The notes under the pieces: model-generated | The model's input: only the letters and a program-made list of their open reading frames with translations | What the model was told of the DNA's origin: nothing | The model's database searches: none | Program-made: the position numbers and the translations under genes | Source: Symbiodinium natans | Lineage: Eukaryota > Sar > Dinophyceae > Suessiales > Symbiodiniaceae | DNA length: 62,000 nucleotides | Reading direction: 5' to 3' | Assembly (NCBI GenBank): GCA_905221605.1 | Contig: CAJNDS010002684.1 | Coordinates: 1 to 62,000 of the forward strand | In this document: piece by piece, positions 13,556 to 22,384 of the stretch | Layout of the letters: each line of letters starts with the position of its first letter | Numbering within the stretch: the first letter of the stretch is position 1

Positions 13556-13990
13556 GATTGCAACCCTCTGCGGGTTTCGGCGTGGTCGCGGTGCTAAAAC
13601 CGTCGTTTTTTACGTTTCTTGATTTGCGCGGACAACCCTCTGCGGGTTTCGGCGTGGTCGCGGTGCTAAAACCGTCGTTTTTTTACGTTTCTTTCTGGCC
13701 GCGGACAACCCTCTGCGGGTGATCGCCGGGTCGCGGTGCTAAAACTGTCGTTTTTGGTACTTTTTTTCGTGGGCGCAGACAACCCTCTGCGGGTTTCGGC
13801 GTTGGCACGGTGCCAAAACCGTCGTGTTTTTGCGTTTCTTGACATACAAACGTAACCCCTCTGCGGGTTTTCGCGTGGTCGCGGTGCCAAAACCATCGTG
13901 TTTTTGCGTTTCTTGACATACAATCGTAACCCCTCTGCGGGTTTTCGCGTGGTCGCGGTGCTAAAACCGTAGTGTTTTTGCATTTTTTTC
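13556..13990. repeat. Satellite of about 72-75 bp
   Basis: About six units begin with ACAACCCTCTGCGGGTTTCG (or CGTAACCCCTCTGCGGGTTTTCG) and continue through TCGCGGTGCTAAAACCGTCG to TTTTTACGTTTCTTG. They start near 13559, 13634, 13707, 13779, 13853 and 13927. The block leads straight into the 62-bp and 42-bp satellites. Confidence 0.9.
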
Positions 13991-13999
13991 CGACTTTTG

Positions 14000-14363
14000 T
14001 AGTACAGACGTTGTCGCCGGGGACTTCCGTGGCTGGAAAGTCGACTTTTGTAGTACAGACGTATAGTATGCCGGGACACCCGGAGCCTCCGTGGCTGGAA
14101 AGTCGACGTAACGGACATCTGGGCGCTCCAAAACCATCGCAAATACCATGGTCCCCGAATTCGCTGGTTTCAAAACCATCGCAAATACCATGGTCCCCGA
14201 ATTCGCCGGTTCCAAAACCATCGTAAATACCATGGTCCCCGAATTCGCTGGTTCCAAAACACCATCGCGAAAACCATGGTCCCCGAATTCGCTGGTTCCA
14301 AAACCATCGCAAATACCATGGTCCCCGAATTCGCTGGTTCCAAAACCATCGCAAATACCATGG
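14000..14363. repeat. Mixed 62-bp and 42-bp satellite, left part
   Basis: A GTCGACTTTTGTAGTACA...CGGAGC(T)TCCGTGGCTGGAAA unit occurs at 14000-14105. About six copies of a 42-bp unit follow, containing CCATGGTCCCCGAATTCGCT and CCAAAACCATCGCAAATA. The array is cut at 14368 by the Copia element and resumes at 23958 on the other side in register: the interrupted motif is GGTCCCC|GAATTCG. Confidence 0.93.
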
Positions 14364-14368
14364 TCCCC
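14364..14368. other. Target-site duplication, left (TCCCC)
   Basis: TCCCC precedes the left LTR, and the same five bases follow the right LTR at 23958-23962. Uninterrupted satellite units nearby carry this sequence only once, so this is a true 5-bp duplication made on insertion. Confidence 0.9.
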
Positions 14369-14589
14369 AGTTGAACAGGTCAGAACCTGGCCTAAGCCTG
14401 AAAGGGGAAGGACCAGACACAACCAAAAGAAGGGTTTAGGGACCCTCAAAGCCCTCAACCCTGCGCGCAAGCCGCACCTCATGCGGCCTTTTTGCTTGAG
14501 CCAAAAGTCAGAAGGTAAGCCATCCTGATCTGCATAACATGACTATACATACATCACTTTACAGGAAGGAAGCTCGTGATTCTTCAACT
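14369..14589 (-). repeat. 3' LTR of Copia element (221 bp)
   Basis: This matches 23737-23957 base for base at a constant offset of 9,368. The terminal inverted repeat is AGTTGAA/TTCAACT. The sense (minus) strand contains TTTTGGCTCAAG at 14495-14506, the 3' end of the dinoflagellate spliced leader. Confidence 0.95.
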
Positions 14590-14598
14590 CCCCCCTTC
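14590..14598 (-). promoter_or_regulatory. Polypurine tract of Copia element
   Basis: On the minus strand GAAGGGGGG abuts the 3' LTR exactly, the expected place for the plus-strand DNA primer. It independently fixes the LTR boundary and the element's orientation. Confidence 0.85.
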
Positions 14599-15069
14599 AT
14601 GTTTGCAGATTCTCAAGTCCTAGAGCTCATTTGAAGCTCGATTCTGGACTTCAGGAAGCAACAGCTACGAGCTCAACTCTGCAGCCAAACCTACTGTCGA
14701 TTGAAGTACAGGCTTAGCCATGCACAAATTGAATCCGGTATCTCAGGTGATCGGGCTGAAACGTAGACTCAATATACCTTTAAGGTAATTCTACCTGCGA
14801 TCTATACAAAACTACTCTCAACCGGTGCAGGACTGTGCTCAGGCGGAGTCAGAGCGGCGCTTGGGAGCAGCCGTACACTGACACAACGCAGTGCAAGGCT
14901 GAGGGCAGGCAAGAAGTGCAGGATGAGATCCTCAAGAACTCATTCAGATGACACAGGGATGATGGCTCATATCCAAGTGTCTGCAAAAGTACGGAGCAGC
15001 TTGACAACCATCACAAACATATCACCCAAGGAATTTTCAAAAGACTTCAGGTGACAGGGAAGTGCATGC
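14599..15069 (-). other. Copia element 3' untranslated region
   Basis: 470 bp between the RNase H stop and the polypurine tract. No conserved domain or long frame is present. It probably carries RNA-level signals of the element. Confidence 0.6.
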
Positions 15070-15894
15070 TTAGATGGGAACATCTGGCAGATGCTCAGTG
15101 GAGATGTGGAGCAACTTCAGTGCATGAGCCCACTTCTGGACCGAAAGAGCCTTCGTCAAAGGATCACCTTTCTGGTCATTAGTGTTGACATAGCCCAGTT
15201 CAACATCATCGTTGTCGTTCACAGCTTCGCACGTAGATGAAACGTTGATGCGATGAGTTTTGGACAAATGCCTCAGCTTAGCTGAATATCCTTTACGGAC
15301 AATGGCAATGCAAGCTTCATTATCTTCACGACACAAGAGCTTAATGCCAGGGATTATGGTTTGCCAAACTTCAAGTAATGGCAAGGCATCATTGAACAGC
15401 GCACTGCTCAAGGACACGAATTCTGCTTCGGTAGAGCTCCTTGAGACCACTTTCTGTCTCTTGCTGGACCATGACAGAAGAGCAAATGAGTTGCTTCCTT
15501 CAAGGGCAACGATATACCCACTTGTGGAACGCGCGGTGTCAGGACAGCCGCCGAAATCTGAATCCACATACAGGGCAAGGTGCAAAGATGAAGCTGGGTC
15601 GTGGACAAACATCACAGGGTTGTATTGAACCGTCGCAGCAATGTAACCCACCAACCTGGCAACCCTTTTATCATCGTTCACTGACCAACGACAGACATTG
15701 GTCGTGAGGGTAGTGACGGCCACCATAAGATCTGGGCGATTCAAACGTGCAAGCCACAGAATCTTCATCAGGATGCGAGCGGCGCTGTCAGCAAGAGAAC
15801 CCCGAGCATCATTATCACTTAGTGATAGAGCTACTGGGTCAACATGCGGGGTCCTCTGGTGCTTAACAGCGGAACCAACCAAGGATTCATACAA
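15070..15894 (-). CDS. Copia Pol, RNase H segment
   Basis: This frame holds the Copia-type connection and RNase H domain. Visible motifs are the end of RT and connection (GSLADSAARILMKILWLARL, then RPDLMVAVT), YVDSDFGG (catalytic Asp), STSGYIVAL, SWSSKRQKVVSRSSTEAEF (catalytic Glu) and REDNEACIAIV (third acid), then a Lys/His-rich tail. RNase H removes the RNA strand of the RNA/DNA hybrid during reverse transcription. The frame is -1 relative to the RT segment upstream; one extra G near 15913 would join them. It ends in a normal stop 471 bp before the polypurine tract, so this is the natural Pol C-terminus. Confidence 0.92.
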   Translation of the reverse strand: MYESLVGSAVKHQRTPHVDPVALSLSDNDARGSLADSAARILMKILWLARLNRPDLMVAVTTLTTNVCRWSVNDDKRVARLVGYIAATVQYNPVMFVHDPASSLHLALYVDSDFGGCPDTARSTSGYIVALEGSNSFALLSWSSKRQKVVSRSSTEAEFVSLSSALFNDALPLLEVWQTIIPGIKLLCREDNEACIAIVRKGYSAKLRHLSKTHRINVSSTCEAVNDNDDVELGYVNTNDQKGDPLTKALSVQKWAHALKLLHISTEHLPDVPI

Positions 15895-16640
15895 GTCAAC
15901 ACACTGTTTGGAGGCTCGAGGTCAACTTGTTTCGACAAGGAACTCCAGAAACCTTTATGCTTCGACAACTTCCCGCTCAATGTGAGGTCGTCAACATATA
16001 CGCACAAGATCAGATCCAATGTGGGAAAATAATACACAGAAGGAAGGTTGGGGAATTCAATTCCACCAAGACCAGTGAGAATACCACGCAAATGCCTTTG
16101 CCAATGCGCTGATGACTCAGGGTGTCCATACAAGGCCTTGTAGAGCGGTGCACAGGGCTGAATTACGTCTCTCTTGGAAGCTGGGACGAGTTCTGGTGGC
16201 AAGAGGACGAAAGTTCGGTTTTTGCTCTTCAAGGCTGCTTGTGTATACGCCTTAATGGCGTCGCTAGTTGTCACACCATGAGATTCGAGAAGACCGAATC
16301 CAATGACCGTGTTCAGTCCCTCAAGCGAAGAAGGGGCAGACGCGAAGAGTTCTTCGAACACAGCAGACATTCCAGTCTGGTCACGTACATCGTCGCCACG
16401 AAAGACGATACGCGCCTTAAGCTTCCAAGAATCAGGCTCTAGTTCGGCGCCTTTCACACTCATGATGACCATCAAGTTTCCGAAGTGGATCACATTGGAA
16501 GTCCTGCGAGCCCATGCAAGAACCTCACTCTTCGGCATGATCTCTTCTTCTATCCAGGTACCTGCCTTCAAAAGACCATCCTTTTCTTCTTGGACCTTTT
16601 CAAGCGCAGCAGGCTGGGAAGTCCATTCCCTTCTATCCAA
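15831..16640 (-). CDS. Copia Pol, reverse transcriptase segment
   Basis: Copia-type reverse transcriptase. RREWTSQPAALEKVQEEKDG is the usual start of the domain (W...A...E...L), followed by KARIVFRGDDVRDQ, a fingers/palm region (SDAIKAYTQAAL, where catalytic Asp is kept; LYKALYGHPES) and YVDDLTLSG with the YVDD catalytic box at about 15988-15999. In-frame sequence upstream of the first usable codon (YAPGYVHRLLD) also looks native, so the reading frame enters from the methyltransferase-like segment near 16648; an extra T there would join them. Downstream it shifts again before the connection domain. Domain identity is certain; whether this copy makes a full Pol is not. Confidence 0.92.
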   Translation of the reverse strand: MDRREWTSQPAALEKVQEEKDGLLKAGTWIEEEIMPKSEVLAWARRTSNVIHFGNLMVIMSVKGAELEPDSWKLKARIVFRGDDVRDQTGMSAVFEELFASAPSSLEGLNTVIGFGLLESHGVTTSDAIKAYTQAALKSKNRTFVLLPPELVPASKRDVIQPCAPLYKALYGHPESSAHWQRHLRGILTGLGGIEFPNLPSVYYFPTLDLILCVYVDDLTLSGKLSKHKGFWSSLSKQVDLEPPNSVLTCMNPWLVPLLSTRGPRMLTQ

Positions 16641-17458
16641 CAGCCGATGGACGTAACCAGGCGCATACCAGACTCAAACATCAGGAGATCGAGCGGTAGT
16701 GGCGGCCGAACGTCCTTAACCCTGTGAAGTTGAGGAAAAGTGGGCACACATGGCAACGCTGGTGCAACAAATGCTTTCGCATAAGGAAGCAAAGATGCCA
16801 AAATTGCTCTGGCCATGGCCTCAGGGTAAAAGGCTGAGCGTCTTGAGTCAGAACCTTCAACGGTATCGTGCTTGAAGTGCTTAGGATGTGAACACTGATA
16901 AGCCGCAAAGTCATGTGCCAAACGCTTACTACTAGTCAATATCTTCCAAGGCTTCAGCATTGGGCCACCTCTGGAAGACACAAGTCCGAAAGCGCATCCG
17001 TGGAACTCAACGGTGAGAAGATTGAACTGGTCAACAAAAGCAATGATCTCAGGCAAAGACCAACCAGCAGCGTCTCTTGGCCACTCGAAACTTACTTCAC
17101 CCCCCTGAAGTATGACTAATGCAGCAACCCGGATGAATTGCAACAACAGCTTCCGGGATTTCTCCCTTTCGGCGGTAAGCTTTTCAAGGTATCCCGGCTT
17201 AGTGGCCAGGTTCATGCGGGACCACGCTGACCAAGGTCCACATTCAAGGGATCCATGGATGCAGCAACCAGGAGTTGCACTGACTTGGTGGATGAGCTGA
17301 TCGATGGCCAAGGGATCCTCGAGATTGATGCTTTCACGGCACAACCGAACCACTTGAACACCCAGTTCTGGACCAAGGTGCCCAATCATGGAATCCGGAG
17401 CGCAGCAAAACTCATAAAGTACCAATGCACCAGGCTTCTGATGCCGACAGGCAGGCAA
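16568..17458 (-). CDS. Copia polyprotein, methyltransferase-like segment
   Basis: This domain of about 270 residues lies between integrase and RT, where standard Copia elements have only a linker. Motifs are LVLYEFCCAPDSMIG at the start (a strand followed by a Cys/Gly turn, like a Rossmann SAM-binding loop), SLECGPWSAWSRMN (placed like the PC/PPCT motif of DNA methyltransferases), SFEWPRDAAGW and FHGCAFGL. I infer a class I methyltransferase-like fold, possibly degenerate; canonical GxGxG and PPCQ are not present. DNA methyltransferase capture by retrotransposons is known in Symbiodinium and other eukaryotes, but I cannot say this is that family. The frame is -1 to the Gag-integrase ORF and overlaps it at 17386-17458; LPACRHQKPGAL continues upstream without an ATG. 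Confidence 0.6.
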   Translation of the reverse strand: MPACRHQKPGALVLYEFCCAPDSMIGHLGPELGVQVVRLCRESINLEDPLAIDQLIHQVSATPGCCIHGSLECGPWSAWSRMNLATKPGYLEKLTAEREKSRKLLLQFIRVAALVILQGGEVSFEWPRDAAGWSLPEIIAFVDQFNLLTVEFHGCAFGLVSSRGGPMLKPWKILTSSKRLAHDFAAYQCSHPKHFKHDTVEGSDSRRSAFYPEAMARAILASLLPYAKAFVAPALPCVPTFPQLHRVKDVRPPLPLDLLMFESGMRLVTSIGCWIEGNGLPSLLRLKRSKKKRMVF

Positions 17459-20400
17459 GCTCCAACACCGGGGAGTGCTTCATCATCTTCGGGAATGGAA
17501 GGTTCGTATTCCGGCGTCCTGAGGAAGTCTAGCTCTGACTCAGAATCTCTTCCTGTAGACCTACCCAAAGCAGCAAGTTCCACTTCAACTGCTTCTTCAT
17601 CGGCTGGGTCGATCTCAGGCGGAAGATCAGGCAAACCAAGATGCTCGAAAGACAAGAGCCTCTCGTGATCCTCAAAAGGTTGAGACGAAGTTTTGGCCTC
17701 GTCCCCGAACGCCTTTTCAAAACGAGCAACACATTCAGGATTGTGGTCGGAACGGTCTCTTTCACAGGCAGTACAGCCTGGAGTAGGGCCAAGCTTCAGA
17801 AATCTTGAATAGGTGATGTAGATCCTTCGGGCCTTTTTCTTGATGTTGGCTTGGTCGCCTGAGAAAGGCAGAGGAAGAGGATCTGGTATTGCGAAGTCTT
17901 CTCCTCCACAAAGTTGCAGCGTGTGTTCGGCTGCGTTTTTGAGGGGAAACACTGGATCGCCAGAGCGCACATACAGTTCTGCTTCAGGAACAGATATTAC
18001 CTCTTCCCAAGAACCAAGTTTGAATCGAACTTTGGCTAAATCCAGCACGTATACAACCGACCTATACAAGAACCCAGGCTCCAATCTCCATCCGGCAAAC
18101 AACCCTGGCTTGGCATTTGGACCAAACTTGCTATCTGCTCGTGCCCGATAGAAAACAAGTTGGCCTAAGATTAATTCCCGAGGCGGGACGTCTTCGGCAT
18201 CGAAGTGCGCAACTGCAAAGTCCCATCGTGAGAGATCAGATTCGAGAGGAGCAGGATGCGAAAGGTTCATCGCCATTGACCCGTAGCGGCAAGCCACTGT
18301 CCACAACTCAGGTCTGACAGCAAACCCTGCTTCAAGAAAAGATGACCTGACTCCTTCTTGGAAAGACCGAATTTCACGCTCAAGTTGAGAATTGTGAGGA
18401 AACCGGTTCGGCAATGAAGGCATGTGTAACCAGCCCAAGGTTTCTGCAGCAAGCTTGAATTCATCTGCTGCATCAGAAACCAGCGATACCGGTTTGCTGC
18501 ACACTTTCCTCCCAACAAAACGCTTGAGGCATGTCAAGATGGAATCAGTTGAACGATCTGTGGCAGGGTAAGCAGCAAACAATCCTGTGAAGCGATCTCG
18601 AAGGCACAACACCACATACTCTCTTCCGGGAGCATTGGAGTCACTAGGTGACTTGAACACATGGATGTGATCAGCTGCAATAACCTCTCCAAACTCCGAA
18701 GCTTCAAGCAACGCGGGCTCAGAATCCTCATCACGAGGCTTGCGGCGCACCCTTCGGGATAAGAGTTTGGATCGATTGCACACATCGCAGAACGGGTTCT
18801 TTGGGAAATGGAATAAGCGATGCTTCACGCTCACAGCTTCATCTCTCAATTTGCGAACTCGATCGCTGACATGGGCATCGTCCACAATGGGAACTGCCGG
18901 CGAACTCACATCTAAAGGCTTGTCCCCTTCAGGAAGCGCAGATGCAGCTGGACCATCAGGGTTTGCCTCGACAAGATGTTCCTTGGGCAGCCCCCCTGAC
19001 GAAGAGGAAGGCACTTCGGACGACTCAATCTCTGCTGGAATGACATCAACCAGCGGGTGACTGTCCAAAGGAAATCCAACTCCTATGAGAGCATCTAAGA
19101 CATCAAGCTCAAGAGAAGCTGGATCTTTTGCTGCGTACAAGATCATCACCAGCCGATCACCAGTCCAAGGTTGCGTGGCATGTAGTCGATTTTTGGCAGA
19201 GAACTGGATAACCCCTTTCTTGAAACTCAAAATCTTGCCAATTTGCGAAACGCTTGGAAAAGGACATTTGTCTCTTCCTGCAGCATCTTCAATCCAAACA
19301 CCACCACCGGTAAAGCCCCCCAACGAGATGACAACATTGTCAATCCCAGCATTATGGGAATCCTTGTGAGGATCTGCGGACACATTGTGCAGCAAATTGA
19401 TGGTGGTGTAAACATGCCCAGGGGCTTTGCGCTGCGCAAATTGGTTCAATGCACGAGTCACGAAAGGGTACTCCTTCGTAGACTTCAAAAGACCGACCAC
19501 ACCACCTCGACGGAAGCAGCCAACTGCAAAGGACGAGTCGTTGCTCGGCTCAATCCCTCGGGATGCTGAACCACGCTTCACAAGTCCAAAGATCTTACGA
19601 ACTTGATTGGGCTGAACATCACCACGCTTTGTTAGGAGGTCTTTGGCATACTGTTCAGCTGGATCATGGGCAAAGGGGGTCAAAGGCTCTTGGCTTTCCT
19701 CACCAGACCCTTCAAGAGAATCAGCTGATGCAGCCATGCCGTGGACAAACTGAACTTTGCTGGTGAAAATAGGCACATGCTCATCTATGCGCGTTGCATA
19801 AAACTTGGCCTCCTCAGCGCAATCAATCCGAAGCTTAGACAAGTCATGCACAAAGAAAGGAAGGGAACCAGGTAACCATATGAAGGCCTTCCCGGATTCA
19901 ACATCCAAACCGGTGCTCCGAACAACTGGACAGTTGTCCAACATGTAGTGGTTGGCGAGAGGCATATTGTCGGATGCAAATCCCAAACTCTGAGAGCCAG
20001 GCTGAGGTCCACCACCTGTGTGGAACGTAACAGGGCTCGCTGAGTGCGCAAGAAACGACCTGTATGACTCCGACGGAATTGCCTGGTCTGCCAGCGCTCG
20101 CGCCGATCCAAGATGCCGGCCAGCAGCTGTGTCGGCAGCCCATTCAACGCTGAAAGCGTTGCTCCCAGGAATGTTGCACATGCTTGAGGCAGCCATCATT
20201 GCCACGACTGCTTTCGCAACAGCTCCTGGGGACTTGGGCTTGGAAGCGGCGGCCTTAGGCTTAGACTTAGGGTCAACCTTAGGGGTCTTATCAGGGGCGT
20301 GGCTGTACTTGCAATTCTCTCCATGCATGCAACCAGACGACATTCTGAAGAAAATGCAAGGTGTCTTGGCTTTTTCTGCATCTGACATGCCTTTTGCTTT

Positions 20401-22242
20401 CGCTTTAGCTTTCGTCTTAGGCTTGGGACTTGGTGCGGGATTCGCAGGTACTGGAGCCTTCGGTGGAGGTCCAGTGGACACTGGGGCAGGAGTCTTGGCC
20501 TTTAAAAAACTCCAAGATACCTCCTTACTCTCTGCAGGAACACGCCTTGTCTTTGCCTGTGGAGCTGCAATTTGCAAGGACTTCATCACTGAGTGAGAGT
20601 TTGCGTCTTCTCGCTCTTGAACAAGGATATCTTGTATTTTGTTCCATAAGTAATCCCACTCACGACGACGGGATTCTGATGCAGAGTCTCTGATATCCTC
20701 GATGACGCGTTCCAACTTTCGAATATGCTTCACCCGGTGGAACAGCCATTCGCCAGTGAGGCGATCATCTGGCCTCGCTCCGACCGGTATGGCATACAGA
20801 ACAGTCCTTACGCGTTGCACAAAGTCTCGGAGATCTCGCATGGAGTTTCCCCCGATTTCAACCTGGAACAACGTCGAAGCAGTCAGCACAGTACCTCGAA
20901 CACGGTCGATGCTGAAATGACGAGCAAGAAGGGCAAGCGTGTATCGACCTTTCGGCTGGGACCGTGCTTGGCCGCACAACTCAACATAGGCAATTACCTC
21001 TTGCTCCAACTCAGTCACTTGCTTCAACACGCGCAAGGACGTCATCTCTCCAGCAATCCAAGCGTCAAGGCGAGGGAGAAAACCAGACTCAGTAAGGTCT
21101 TCTTTTTCAGCTGTGAAAGACTGAGACAGCCATTCAACGACCAAACCTTCTCCTGACATATCAAGCTTGGCTCGGAAACCAGCAGCGTCGGAAGGAACCG
21201 GTTCAAGCTTGAGATGCAACAAAGCTCGGTAGTCAACAATGTGCTTCTCTTGCCTCTCAGGCTCTTCGATCTCATGAACAGGAGATGCATCATTGCATCC
21301 TTGATCCGTGCCATTTCTTTGGGCAAGCAGTTGCTGGACGACATCAATCAACTGGTCAACACGAGGGTCGGAAACGGTTGCAGGAGGGCAAGGGGTTGAC
21401 TCATTGACAACTTGCGGCAATGAAGGTGCACCATTATTGCCCCCATCCGAACCGATATGTACCCAACTAGAACCACCAGAACAGGCACTTGGTGCAATTG
21501 CAGATGGCACATCTTGCTGGCGAAGTGCAGGCTTTGGAGGTGAAGACCCAGGACTCGTGGCGCTTAAAGCAGCCTGACGAAGTCTCTGAATCTCACGGTC
21601 TTTGACTTGCCACTCAACACGTAGCTGGGTGTTTTGGAAGTTCAGCAAGTTGTTATCACCCCGGCAGCTGGTTAGGGCGGCTTCAAGCTCTTGGTACCCT
21701 GCACGAGCAACCTGAAGTTCAGCTTCGACTTTGCTTAGCTCAGCCTTAGCTACGGATAGCTGTTCTTCCAAGATTCGACCCTGTTGAAGGATCTCATCAT
21801 AACGATGTTCGTATTGTTGCAACTGCTCACGCATTTGCTCAACGGTGGCTTCAACCAAACCTCTAGCCTCATTCTCTACCTGCTCTAGCCTTACAGCATG
21901 TAGCTGCTCAGCATGATCAGCCACTTGCTGCGCTGCTTGGGCTGCAGCCAAACGTTGGGCATCCAGGACTTCTTGTGGGGACGCTCCTACGTTCAGGATG
22001 TTCTGCGTGTATGAGGCTTGAGCAGTTAGATTGGGGTAAGGGTCTGAGTGCTCACAAGATCTGCGAGGACCTGACAAGGCTCGTCTTGTCAGAGGAGGGG
22101 ACCTTTCACGGAGTTCAACTGCAGAACTACTCGTAACCGAACCACTATCTGAACCGATACCACCCGGCAATGCCATGGCTGAGGCACTTGACAAATCAAG
22201 CACCGAGCTAGCTTGGTTGCTAGGGTCTGAGGGGGAAGACAT
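17386..22242 (-). CDS. Copia Gag-protease-2OG dioxygenase-integrase polyprotein
   Basis: A 1,618-codon ORF. N-terminal Ser-rich segment, then a coiled coil at about 100-235 and a Gag-like helical region to about 550. A Lys/Ala/Pro linker precedes a CCCH finger (C629, C638, C644, H648). The retropepsin-like domain starts at WAADTAAGRHL (D704; DTA where DTG/DSG is usual) with a possible flap FHTGGG. Residues about 880-1040 form a 2-oxoglutarate/Fe(II) dioxygenase-like domain: PHKDSHN (H959, D961), GGFTGGGVW, H1021 and R1030 in RLHATQPWTGDR. The integrase has a partial zinc motif (FCDVC) and acidic residues D1191 (AADHIHV), D1257 (VSDAADEF) and E1288 (LEREI), then the Copia-like GLFAGW region. 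It ends by running out of frame at 17386, with the methyltransferase-like segment in the -1 frame. Confidence 0.88.
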   Translation of the reverse strand: MSSPSDPSNQASSVLDLSSASAMALPGGIGSDSGSVTSSSAVELRERSPPLTRRALSGPRRSCEHSDPYPNLTAQASYTQNILNVGASPQEVLDAQRLAAAQAAQQVADHAEQLHAVRLEQVENEARGLVEATVEQMREQLQQYEHRYDEILQQGRILEEQLSVAKAELSKVEAELQVARAGYQELEAALTSCRGDNNLLNFQNTQLRVEWQVKDREIQRLRQAALSATSPGSSPPKPALRQQDVPSAIAPSACSGGSSWVHIGSDGGNNGAPSLPQVVNESTPCPPATVSDPRVDQLIDVVQQLLAQRNGTDQGCNDASPVHEIEEPERQEKHIVDYRALLHLKLEPVPSDAAGFRAKLDMSGEGLVVEWLSQSFTAEKEDLTESGFLPRLDAWIAGEMTSLRVLKQVTELEQEVIAYVELCGQARSQPKGRYTLALLARHFSIDRVRGTVLTASTLFQVEIGGNSMRDLRDFVQRVRTVLYAIPVGARPDDRLTGEWLFHRVKHIRKLERVIEDIRDSASESRRREWDYLWNKIQDILVQEREDANSHSVMKSLQIAAPQAKTRRVPAESKEVSWSFLKAKTPAPVSTGPPPKAPVPANPAPSPKPKTKAKAKAKGMSDAEKAKTPCIFFRMSSGCMHGENCKYSHAPDKTPKVDPKSKPKAAASKPKSPGAVAKAVVAMMAASSMCNIPGSNAFSVEWAADTAAGRHLGSARALADQAIPSESYRSFLAHSASPVTFHTGGGPQPGSQSLGFASDNMPLANHYMLDNCPVVRSTGLDVESGKAFIWLPGSLPFFVHDLSKLRIDCAEEAKFYATRIDEHVPIFTSKVQFVHGMAASADSLEGSGEESQEPLTPFAHDPAEQYAKDLLTKRGDVQPNQVRKIFGLVKRGSASRGIEPSNDSSFAVGCFRRGGVVGLLKSTKEYPFVTRALNQFAQRKAPGHVYTTINLLHNVSADPHKDSHNAGIDNVVISLGGFTGGGVWIEDAAGRDKCPFPSVSQIGKILSFKKGVIQFSAKNRLHATQPWTGDRLVMILYAAKDPASLELDVLDALIGVGFPLDSHPLVDVIPAEIESSEVPSSSSGGLPKEHLVEANPDGPAASALPEGDKPLDVSSPAVPIVDDAHVSDRVRKLRDEAVSVKHRLFHFPKNPFCDVCNRSKLLSRRVRRKPRDEDSEPALLEASEFGEVIAADHIHVFKSPSDSNAPGREYVVLCLRDRFTGLFAAYPATDRSTDSILTCLKRFVGRKVCSKPVSLVSDAADEFKLAAETLGWLHMPSLPNRFPHNSQLEREIRSFQEGVRSSFLEAGFAVRPELWTVACRYGSMAMNLSHPAPLESDLSRWDFAVAHFDAEDVPPRELILGQLVFYRARADSKFGPNAKPGLFAGWRLEPGFLYRSVVYVLDLAKVRFKLGSWEEVISVPEAELYVRSGDPVFPLKNAAEHTLQLCGGEDFAIPDPLPLPFSGDQANIKKKARRIYITYSRFLKLGPTPGCTACERDRSDHNPECVARFEKAFGDEAKTSSQPFEDHERLLSFEHLGLPDLPPEIDPADEEAVEVELAALGRSTGRDSESELDFLRTPEYEPSIPEDDEALPGVGACLPVGIRSLVHWYFMSFAALRIP

Positions 22243-22384
22243 TGCCTTGGGAGGTGGAAGCGCTTAGCAGCAGCTCAACGCACCCTTTCACGCAAGTGGC
22301 AGTGCTTTGTTGGATCTGCAACCCCCTCAATGTCGCCAGAGGAGGCGCTCAGCGCCGGACAACTGGACGAACAGCCCCAGACCT

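Noticed and set aside
14599-15069. Extra gene after RNase H in the Copia element
   Set aside because: No frame of meaningful length between the RNase H stop and the polypurine tract.
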